Assembly: GCA_041743485.1 (NCBI GenBank)
Contig: JBGTMR010000204.1
Span: 1 to 9,925, forward strand
DNA length: 9,925 nt
Reading direction: 5' to 3'
Source: JANDLT01 sp041743485
Lineage (GTDB): Bacteria; Acidobacteriota; Blastocatellia; Pyrinomonadales; Pyrinomonadaceae
Position 1 is the first letter of the stretch, and every line of letters starts with the position of its first letter. Of this stretch, positions 1 to 6,234 are shown in pieces. Position numbers and translations under genes: made by a program. A model generated the notes under the pieces. That model saw nothing but the letters and a program-made list of their open reading frames with translations, was not told the origin of the DNA and ran no database searches.

Positions 1-1614
1 TTACTGGGTCCGACCCTTGATAACGGCAAGGGAGCGGCGCGTTGGGAGAAGTGGCGTCCGAGCGTCGCGTTGTGTCAGCACACGGATTTGCTTGTCGCCC
101 GTTTCGAGTTGCTATACCAACCGCGTTATACAAACCTCGCCGAAACAATCGAGACGGACATCAATCAAATTTCGCCGGAAACCGATGTGCGTCGGCACAC
201 GGTTGAGTTTGAAAACGCTTGGGACTTGGAAGAAGTCTATGGTGCGTTGCATGACTTCGCGCGCGGCTACGCCTTCAACACAGAGACGGAAGATTACTTT
301 GTCCACATCACTACCGGAACGCACGTCGCGCAAATTTGCTTGTTTCTGCTCACGGAATCGCGTCGCTTTCCGGCGCGGCTGATTCAGACTTCACCGGGTC
401 AACGGCGCGAAGGCGAAGCACCCGGTACTTACGAAATCATAGACCTTGATTTATCTCGCTATGATCGGCTCGCCTCGCGCTTTACGCAAGAGCAACAGGC
501 AGCCGTTTCGTTTCTGAAATCCGGGATAGAGACGCGCAACGAAAACTTCAACCGCCTTATCGAGCGCATCGAGCAAGTCGCAATTCGCTCGCGCGCTCCG
601 GTTCTACTGACGGGAGCGACGGGGGCGGGCAAGTCGCGTCTCGCGCGTCGCATCTACGAACTCAAGCATCGGGAACATCAAGTGCAGGGCGCGTTCGTCG
701 AAGTCAACTGCGCGACGTTGCGCGGCGATGCGGCGATGTCCGCCCTTTTCGGTCACAAGAAAGGCGCGTTCACCGGAGCGCAAAGCGACCGCGCCGGACT
801 GCTCAAGGCAGCGGACAAAGGCTTGCTGTTTCTTGATGAAATCGGCGAGTTGGGTGTGGATGAACAGGCGATGCTGCTGCGCGCCATCGAAGAAAAGAAG
901 TTTCTGCCACTCGGCAGCGACAGAGAAGCGAGCAGCGACTTTCAGATTATCGCCGGAACGAACTGCGACTTGAAAGCGAATGTTAAAGAAGGGAAGTTCC
1001 GCGAAGATTTGTATGCGCGCGTCAACCTATGGACGTTTCAGCTTCCCGGTTTGCGTGAGCGCGTCGAAGACATCGAACCTAATTTGAACTACGAACTTGA
1101 AGGCTACGCACGGCGCGAAGGCACACACGTCACATTCAACAAAGAAGCCCGCGCCGCATTCCTGCGCTTCGCCACCGGCTCCGACGCACATTGGAGCGGC
1201 AACTTCCGTGACTTGAGTGCCGCCGTGACACGCATGGCGACGCTCGCACCGGGCGGTAGGATTTCGCTTGAAATCGTTGAAGAAGAAATCGAACGTCTTA
1301 ACAGCGCGTGGCACACGAATCCAAACGGCGCACACTCGGCGTGCAATCACACGCTCGCACAACTCCTCGATGAGGAGACACTCGTCAAACTGGATTTGTT
1401 CGACGCCCTGCAACTGGAAAGTGTAATAAAGATTTGCCGCGAGTCGCGCACGTTGTCGGAAGCCGGACGCAAATTATTCGGTGCTTCGCGTGACCGCCGC
1501 AGTGTGACGAACGATGCCGACCGCTTGCGTAAGTACCTCGCGCGTTTTGGTCTCGGATGGCAAATGGTGTGTCCATCGAGAGTGCGCGATCTTGATTATT
1601 CCACACGAGAATGA
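1..1614 (+). CDS. rtcR: RtcR, sigma-54-dependent activator of the RNA-repair (rtcBA) operon, 5'-truncated by window edge
   Basis: The reading frame is open from base 1, so the true start is off the left edge; about 11 residues are missing compared with E. coli RtcR as I recall it, and 537 residues are visible. The N-terminal ~175 residues match the RtcR CARF domain (conserved stretch HITTGTHVAQIC at about 305-340 nt), which senses RNA-damage products in this family. The central AAA+ domain shows Walker A GATGAGKS (613-636), the sigma-54 contact loop GAFTGA (763-780) and Walker B LLFLDE (823-840), all intact. The C-terminal DNA-binding region is recognisable up to LRKYLARFGLGWQMV (to about 1569). 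The last ~14 codons have no RtcR counterpart, and the final ones run antisense to a recombinase remnant. In other bacteria rtcR lies beside and usually divergent from rtcBA, which would be left of this window. Family assignment is near certain; that it is functional is inferred from the intact motifs. Confidence 0.95.
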   Translation, partial: LLGPTLDNGKGAARWEKWRPSVALCQHTDLLVARFELLYQPRYTNLAETIETDINQISPETDVRRHTVEFENAWDLEEVYGALHDFARGYAFNTETEDYFVHITTGTHVAQICLFLLTESRRFPARLIQTSPGQRREGEAPGTYEIIDLDLSRYDRLASRFTQEQQAAVSFLKSGIETRNENFNRLIERIEQVAIRSRAPVLLTGATGAGKSRLARRIYELKHREHQVQGAFVEVNCATLRGDAAMSALFGHKKGAFTGAQSDRAGLLKAADKGLLFLDEIGELGVDEQAMLLRAIEEKKFLPLGSDREASSDFQIIAGTNCDLKANVKEGKFREDLYARVNLWTFQLPGLRERVEDIEPNLNYELEGYARREGTHVTFNKEARAAFLRFATGSDAHWSGNFRDLSAAVTRMATLAPGGRISLEIVEEEIERLNSAWHTNPNGAHSACNHTLAQLLDEETLVKLDLFDALQLESVIKICRESRTLSEAGRKLFGASRDRRSVTNDADRLRKYLARFGLGWQMVCPSRVRDLDYSTRE

Positions 1615-1832
1615 CATCAATCTCACGTCGTCGTGCCGCTCGCATCAACGTTTAGCGCATCGGTCGCAGCTCCGCTCCCGATTCGACTTCCTGATACTCA
1701 TGCACGAGTTCAAGTCCGCGACTCTTCGCATATTCGCGTATCTTCCGCTTCTGTAGCGAGAGGGTTTGGTTAGTCATGCGTCGAGACGCGGGCGTAAGCA
1801 CCGACCCGCAATGGCAACTTCTTTGGCGGCAT
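1604..1832 (-). pseudogene. Serine site-specific recombinase (resolvase/invertase family), degenerate N-terminal fragment
   Basis: Reading the minus strand from an ATG at 1832 gives MPPKKLPLRVGAYARVSTHD, the classic N-terminus of serine recombinases with the catalytic Ser in RVST (codon at 1782-1784). A TAA follows at 1773-1775. After a one-base frame change the family sequence continues as QTLSLQKRKIREYAKSRGLE, then HEYQEVESGAELRPMR. It is interrupted by a second in-frame TAA (1652-1654) and resumes as LMRAARRREIDVILVW (1646-1604), the motif that normally precedes LDR. Similarity stops there, where the sequence becomes the antisense of the rtcR end. Two stops (each possibly a CAA-to-TAA change), a frameshift and the loss of everything after ~75 residues make it non-functional. 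There is no good Shine-Dalgarno before the ATG. It is probably the scar of a lost mobile element. Confidence 0.82.
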
Positions 1833-1906
1833 ATGAGCAGGGATAAGGAGAGAGTTAGAAAACCCCAAAAATTTTATCCTCAAAAGTTCAGCAAATCAGC
1901 CCTATT

Positions 1907-2071
1907 TCAGATTACTTTCTGACCTGTTAGAAATCTTTTGATTTCACGATGTTGCGGTACGGCGGACACCTTCTTGACGGCGCGATTAACATACATCGTG
2001 TGGTCGCCGCCTTCGCGCAACTTCTCACATCCGTGCGCTTCCAGATGACGGATTAAATCGCGCCGCTTCGT
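1907..2071 (-). pseudogene. hicA: HicA-like mRNA interferase toxin, start codon lost (ACG)
   Basis: Minus-strand codons from 2071 read (T)KRRDLIRHLEAHGCEKLREG, then GDHTMYVNRAVKKVSAVP, QHREIKRFLTGQKVI and a TGA at 1907-1909. This is a HicA double-stranded-RNA-binding-fold toxin, and the catalytic-type His in GG-D-H-T is kept. The expected ATG reads ACG (plus-strand 2069-2071). No ATG, GTG or TTG lies in frame between it and the upstream in-frame stop (2093-2095), so normal initiation is impossible. The next in-frame ATG (1996-1994) would remove half the protein. At 54 codons it is slightly shorter than the usual ~60, and its C-terminus differs from family members. It lies directly downstream of hicB, as in normal hicBA pairs. 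The family call is strong; loss of toxin production is inferred, since weak ACG initiation cannot be excluded. Confidence 0.8.
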
Positions 2072-2291
2072 GCTGCCGCAACCAGCAACGGCTCACGGAC
2101 GACTTCCTGCCCGACGAGCGATCCTCCGCAAGTTGACGGTTAGCTTCGAGTACAAGCGACACCGCTTCCTTCAAATTCTCGCGTGCTTCTTCGAGCGTAT
2201 CGCCCTGCGTGTTGGCTCCGGGTAGCTCCTCAACAAAAGCGATATAGCCTTCCGGTACTTTTTGAAAGACGGCGGTCAAGGTGATTTGCAT
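2025..2291 (-). CDS. hicB: HicB-like antitoxin, C-terminus frameshifted (88-aa altered form)
   Basis: Residues 1-60 (MQITLTAVFQKVPEGYIAFV, then EELPGANTQGDTLEEARENL and on) are a typical short HicB/UPF0150 antitoxin, which binds HicA and blocks its RNase activity. The ATG at 2291 has a good Shine-Dalgarno (AAGGAG, plus-strand 2300-2305, 8 nt away). From residue 61 the frame gives an unrelated tail ending at 2025. Moving one base at about 2107-2114 restores the family-like ending GQEVVREPLLVAA at 2107-2071, which points to a single-base deletion in a run of G. The ancestral TGA stop would have overlapped the hicA ATG, but that base is also mutated. The gene lies 48 bp downstream of the GH3 gene on the same strand. 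The shortened fold may still be made, but the module as a whole looks dead. A sequencing indel is the alternative explanation. Confidence 0.85.
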   Translation of the reverse strand: MQITLTAVFQKVPEGYIAFVEELPGANTQGDTLEEARENLKEAVSLVLEANRQLAEDRSSGRKSSVSRCWLRQHEAARFNPSSGSARM

Positions 2292-2339
2292 GATTTCTAC
2301 TCCTTAACCTCTGCCGCAATTTGGCACGACGCAGCGAAA

Positions 2340-4718
2340 CTATTCGACGTTCAAATCAATTTCCAAGCCGCCGACCGAACTCGTTCCGGCGAAGATTTTG
2401 AACGCTCCCGGCTCGACCATAAATCTGTTTTGACGATTGATGAAACCGAGTTCGGCGGGTGTGAGTGTGAACGAAATTTGTTTGCGTTCACCGGGTCGAA
2501 GCGTGACGCGCTCAAAGGCTTTTAACTCGCGCACGGGTCGGGTCAGGCTTGCCACCAAATCGCGTATGTAAAGCTGAACGATTTCATCGCCCGCGCGTGT
2601 GCCGGTGTTGGCGACATCAAGTGTGACGATGACACGTCCGTCGGTTTTGATGCGGGGCTGACTTAGACGCAAGTTAGATAATGCGAATGTCGTATAACTC
2701 AAACCATGTCCGAACGGGTAGAGCGGCGTGACCGGAACATCGAGATACTTCGACGTGTATTTTCCGGTCGTCGGCGGGCGACCCGTCGCTTTATGGTTGT
2801 AATACATCGGTGCTTGTCCGGCGGCACGCGGGAACGTGACGGGGAGTTTGCCGGACGGGTTGACATCACCGAAAAGCACATCGGCAATCGCGTTTCCGGC
2901 TTCCGTTCCGGCGAACCACGTTTCTAAAATCGCGCTCGAATTTTCCGCAATCCAATTTATCGTCAAGGGGCGACCGTTCATCAAGACGACGACGTAAGGC
3001 TTGCCCGTCGCGTGAATCGCCTGCACAAGTTCGAGTTGTCTGCCGGGCAAATCAAGCGTCGTGCGTGACGCGGCTTCGCCCGACATCTCTGCGGTTTCAC
3101 CAATTGCGATAACTGTTAAATCCGACGCGCGCGCCGCACTCACGGCTTCATCAAAAGCCGTCGCGGAAACGGGGGCGGCGGCACTTCTCGCGGCGGACGC
3201 GGCGGTTGCCTGCGCGACGTTTGTACCGCCCGCGTTCGATTCATTGACGGGGGCGTCATCGTAATTTCCCGAAGCCCCGCGCACGTTGATACTAACGCCT
3301 TTCGCAAAAACAACTTTTGTCGAAGCGGAGACTTTCGCTTTGATTCCTTCAAGTAGCGTGATTGTATCTTCGGCGCGCCCGTCGCCCGTCCACGAACCGA
3401 GAGGAGATTTCGGGTCATCAGCTAACGCCCCGACGACCGCGATTGACTTCGCGGTTTTCGCTAAAGGTAAAAGGTTGTTTTCGTTTTTCAACAACACCAT
3501 CGAACGTCCGGCGATGCGTCGGGCGGCAATTCTGTGTTCGGAGTTTAAGATGTCCCTCGCTTCGCGTGTTTCGTCAACGTAAGGATTTTCAAACAAACCC
3601 AAACGAAACTTAATGCGAAGCACGCGCCGCACGGCTTCATCAACCGTGCTTTGCGTGAGTTTGTTTTCCTTCATCAACGCGGTCGCGTGTTGATTGTAGA
3701 GACGCGAAACCATCTCTATATCAACGCCCGCATTCAAAGCGAGTTGCGCCGCGTCCGCACCACCTGTAGCGAAGCCGTGGTTGATGACTTCCTTCACCGA
3801 TTCGTAATCGCTGACGACAACTCCGTCGAACTTCCATTCGTCCCGTAAAACTTCGGTCAACGTAAAACGATTCGCGCTTGTCGGCACGCCGTTTAAGTCA
3901 TTGAACGCGCTCATAAATGTTCCGACTCCGGCATCGAGCGCGGCTTTGAAAGGCGGAAAATAAATCTCGCGCAACGCATGTTCGCTCATGTCGGTCGTGT
4001 TGTAATCGCGCCCGCCTTCCGCCGCCCCGTAAGCGACCCAGTGCTTGGCGCACGCGACGACTCTATCGGGCTGCGAATAGTCCGTGCCTTGAAAGCCAAG
4101 CACGCGGGCGCGAGCCATGATTGAACTAAGGTAAGGGTCTTCGCCCGCCCCTTCGACGATGCGTCCCCAACGCGCATCACGCGCGACATCAACCATCGGC
4201 GCGAACGTCCAACGCACACCCGTCGCCGATGCTTCACGCGCCGCAATTCGCGCCGATTCTTCGGCGGCTTGGGCGTCCCAACTCGCGGTTTCACCGAGCG
4301 GTACGGGGAAAATCGTGCGGTAGCCGTGAATCACATCGAACGCGAACAGCACGGGGATTTTCAAACGCGATTCGTTCATCGCAATGCGTTGAAGTTCGTT
4401 GACCTGCTTCGCGCCGCGCACGTTGAGTGTCGAACCGAGCAAGCCTTTGCGAATCATTTCGGGATGTTCGGGACGATACTTCCCGTTCGCTTCACCGTCG
4501 AGCATTTGAAGCTGACCCAACTTTTCGGCGAGTGTCATGCGGCTTAACAAATCGTTGATGCGCCGCTCAACTCGCTCATCAGGGGCATTACGCACCGCAC
4601 CGCGCGCGGCTTGTGTGCGGCTTGTCGTCGTCGGGCGCACCTGTGCGAACGCGAAAGACTCGCCCAACACCATCGCCGAAAGCAACGCCAAACACAAAAA
4701 CGATTTCATTTTAGACAT
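2340..4718 (-). CDS. bglX: Exported GH3 beta-glucosidase, BglX type
   Basis: A 792-residue periplasmic glycoside hydrolase family 3 enzyme that releases glucose from the non-reducing end of beta-glucosides. I chose the ATG at 4718 because it has GGAGGT 9 nt upstream and begins a normal Sec signal (MSKMKSFLCLALLSAMVLGE, likely cut after AFA, before QVRP). An ATG at 4754 in the same frame would add 12 residues. The N-terminal TIM barrel (about 50-380) has FDVIHGYRTIFPVPLGE, AKHWVAYGA and the nucleophile Asp304 in VVVSDYESV. The second alpha/beta domain (about 400-635) holds GETAEMSGEAASR, the likely region of the acid/base Glu, and ETWFAGTEAGNAIADVLFGD with PSGKLPVTFPR. A fibronectin-III-like domain (about 685-790) closes the protein. 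An Ala-rich stretch at about 495-525 replaces a variable loop of E. coli BglX. It follows the GH144 gene by 43 nt, so the two are probably co-transcribed. Substrate could be sophoro-oligosaccharides or other beta-glucosides. Confidence 0.95.
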   Translation of the reverse strand: MSKMKSFLCLALLSAMVLGESFAFAQVRPTTTSRTQAARGAVRNAPDERVERRINDLLSRMTLAEKLGQLQMLDGEANGKYRPEHPEMIRKGLLGSTLNVRGAKQVNELQRIAMNESRLKIPVLFAFDVIHGYRTIFPVPLGETASWDAQAAEESARIAAREASATGVRWTFAPMVDVARDARWGRIVEGAGEDPYLSSIMARARVLGFQGTDYSQPDRVVACAKHWVAYGAAEGGRDYNTTDMSEHALREIYFPPFKAALDAGVGTFMSAFNDLNGVPTSANRFTLTEVLRDEWKFDGVVVSDYESVKEVINHGFATGGADAAQLALNAGVDIEMVSRLYNQHATALMKENKLTQSTVDEAVRRVLRIKFRLGLFENPYVDETREARDILNSEHRIAARRIAGRSMVLLKNENNLLPLAKTAKSIAVVGALADDPKSPLGSWTGDGRAEDTITLLEGIKAKVSASTKVVFAKGVSINVRGASGNYDDAPVNESNAGGTNVAQATAASAARSAAAPVSATAFDEAVSAARASDLTVIAIGETAEMSGEAASRTTLDLPGRQLELVQAIHATGKPYVVVLMNGRPLTINWIAENSSAILETWFAGTEAGNAIADVLFGDVNPSGKLPVTFPRAAGQAPMYYNHKATGRPPTTGKYTSKYLDVPVTPLYPFGHGLSYTTFALSNLRLSQPRIKTDGRVIVTLDVANTGTRAGDEIVQLYIRDLVASLTRPVRELKAFERVTLRPGERKQISFTLTPAELGFINRQNRFMVEPGAFKIFAGTSSVGGLEIDLNVE

Positions 4719-4727
4719 CACAAGCAA

Positions 4728-4733
4728 ACCTCC
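4728..4733 (-). promoter_or_regulatory. Shine-Dalgarno deciding the GH3 start
   Basis: The minus strand reads GGAGGT here, 9 nt before the ATG at 4718, which starts a standard signal peptide. The alternative ATG at 4754 has only a weaker AGGAAG ahead of it, and its extra residues would put an atypical segment before the signal peptide. Confidence 0.75.
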
Positions 4734-4761
4734 AATAGTTGTATTAAGCTTCATAAAATTT

Positions 4762-6147
4762 TCACTTCCTAAACTTTCGACTTTCGACTTTCGACTTTCG
4801 ACTTTGCTTCAACCCGACCGCATCCATCGCCCGCGTGATTTCCGTGTTTCGCATAAACTCGCGCCACACCAAACCCGTCCGCAAATTCTCCGCGCTGATT
4901 AAAGTTATCCCGACATCAATGCCTATCACGTCAGGATTCGTCCAATTCGTCAACGGATTGAAGGCGTCAACAAATCCATAACGCCCGTAAATTTTATCTC
5001 CGTACCGCGCACGCATCTCTTTCAAAGCGGCGAGGGAAATCTCCGGCGTGAACATCAATGAACCCCCCGCCGCGCACGGCACGATTGAACCGTCAATCGT
5101 CGGCGTCGGCGGCGGCGTTCCCCACGCCGTATAACCTTTTTGACTATCGGAAGCCGTAATGCCCCACATATTTTCACTGTATGAAGGAAAGTTGTCGCTC
5201 AAATCTATGCACGCTTGACGGTGCGCGTGCGTGGCTTTGACGGAGTTATCGAAGAAGTCCACGAACGGATACCAAGTCTCACGGCGTCCGCGAAAATCCA
5301 CAAAGGCGTGCGAGAATTGATGTATGAAAAGCGGCGGGTGCGCGTGCATATAATTGATTCCGGCATAAGTGATTCGCTTGCGCGAAAAGCCGCGCCACGC
5401 ACGCGGCGTTATAGGGTGAGTCGGCGAACCGATTGCCATTAAAATCAGCATCATCTGTTCGCTGTAATCATCCCAACGGTTCTTGATAAACCCGCTTTCA
5501 GGACGCCAACCGTGCGACAACTGCGTCGGATGTCCATTGAGCATCCACTGAAAATCCACGCGCTCATAAATCTTCGTCGCTAAATTTACAATCTCTTTAT
5601 CGTCTCGAAAGTAGCCGCGCGCGGTTAAAATTCCGCCCAACAACAACGCCGTATCAATCGAAGAAATTTCACTCCGCCAACGCCGCTCGCCCGTTTCCGA
5701 ATTTACGAAATGGTAAAACCAACCGCGTTCATGCACGGCTTTATTCGCGTAAAAATCCAGCGTCACACGCACACGCTCGCGTGCCTGTTGTCGCGGCATC
5801 CAACTTCTTTCGGCGGCAATGCACAGAGCAACTAACCCGAAACCCGTCGCCGCGCTGCTCGCAATTTTGTAATGATTGTCGCCCTCGACAAACGGCGTCG
5901 CATCGGCATGTGCGCGGTCGGCGACAAGTCCCGTTTGCGGGTTGCTGTGTTCAGCGAAAAACTGAAACGAACGGCGCGAAAGGTCTTCGAGAAAAGCATC
6001 GTCCTTTGTGTTTAGCTTAGACGATGTGCGCTTTTGAAAGTTCCCGGCGTGGAGTGCGATAATGGAGAAGGTGATATAAGGACAGCTAACGAGTATCAAC
6101 AGTAAAGCGCACAGGCGACGAATGTTTTGAAAAACAGAGCGGATCAT
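4762..6147 (-). CDS. Exported GH144-like (PF10091 'glycoamylase' fold) glycosidase, probable endo-beta-1,2-glucanase
   Basis: A 461-residue protein of the 'glycoamylase' (alpha/alpha)6-barrel family that includes GH144 endo-beta-1,2-glucanases. Family hallmarks are SHGWRPESGFIKNRWDDYSE followed by QMMLILMAIGSPTHPI (about 215-250), YSENMWGITASD (about 325-336), IDGSIVPCAAGGSLMFTPE (about 353-371) and the C-terminal NWTNPDVIGIDVG region. The N-terminus has Arg residues, a hydrophobic stretch and an LVSC lipobox-like site at Cys22, so it may be a lipoprotein or an anchored export protein. The start is the ATG at 6147; an adjacent TTG at 6150 is in frame. No Shine-Dalgarno is visible, and a terminator-like hairpin ends about 20 nt upstream. 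The last ~13 residues, rich in Ser, Arg and Lys, are encoded by a heptanucleotide repeat and lie outside the fold. Neighbouring GH3 and TonB receptor genes fit a beta-1,2-glucan pathway, but substrate is not proven by sequence; other PF10091 activities are possible. Confidence 0.85.
   Translation of the reverse strand: MIRSVFQNIRRLCALLLILVSCPYITFSIIALHAGNFQKRTSSKLNTKDDAFLEDLSRRSFQFFAEHSNPQTGLVADRAHADATPFVEGDNHYKIASSAATGFGLVALCIAAERSWMPRQQARERVRVTLDFYANKAVHERGWFYHFVNSETGERRWRSEISSIDTALLLGGILTARGYFRDDKEIVNLATKIYERVDFQWMLNGHPTQLSHGWRPESGFIKNRWDDYSEQMMLILMAIGSPTHPITPRAWRGFSRKRITYAGINYMHAHPPLFIHQFSHAFVDFRGRRETWYPFVDFFDNSVKATHAHRQACIDLSDNFPSYSENMWGITASDSQKGYTAWGTPPPTPTIDGSIVPCAAGGSLMFTPEISLAALKEMRARYGDKIYGRYGFVDAFNPLTNWTNPDVIGIDVGITLISAENLRTGLVWREFMRNTEITRAMDAVGLKQSRKSKVESRKFRK
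4773..4805. repeat. Heptanucleotide tandem repeat (ACTTTCG)x4.7
   Basis: Four exact ACTTTCG units (4773-4800) are followed by a partial ACTTT. The array lies in the 3' end of the GH144 gene, where it encodes the Ser/Lys/Arg tail. Because 7 is not a multiple of 3, the frame rotates through the units and a change in copy number would shift the frame of the tail. Confidence 0.9.
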
Positions 6148-6164
6148 CAAAATAATAATGTGCT

Positions 6165-6210
6165 AAAAACATCGCATGAACAACTCGTTGGAGTTGTTCA
6201 TGCGATGTTT
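6165..6210 (-). terminator. Intrinsic terminator or attenuator between receptor and GH144 genes
   Basis: Bases 6167-6186 and 6191-6210 form a perfect 20-bp inverted repeat with a 4-nt loop (6187-6190). On the minus strand the stem is followed at once by a run of T (complement of 6165-6169), the layout of a Rho-independent terminator for the receptor gene, whose stop lies 24 nt upstream. The stem is AT-rich in places but long and mismatch-free. The plus-strand side has only a weak T-run. Since GH144 starts about 17 nt after the T-tract with no space for a full promoter, the site probably attenuates rather than fully stops transcription. Confidence 0.8.
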
Positions 6211-6234
6211 GATTTACTTGACCAAGCCTTAATC

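Noticed and set aside
1385..1648. 87-codon minus-strand frame as a gene of its own
   Set aside because: Only its first ~15 residues are meaningful, and they belong to the broken recombinase; the rest is antisense to rtcR.
1514..1756. 80-codon plus-strand open frame across the rtcR end
   Set aside because: It overlaps rtcR in another frame and runs antisense to the recombinase remnant; its translation resembles nothing known.
2322..2336. Sigma-54-like promoter (TGGCAC with a GC downstream) on the plus strand
   Set aside because: The -12 element reads AGCG with the GC shifted by one base, and downstream lies only the antisense of the GH3 gene.
4773..4805. CRISPR-like array
   Set aside because: The unit is only 7 nt with no spacers; it is a simple tandem repeat.
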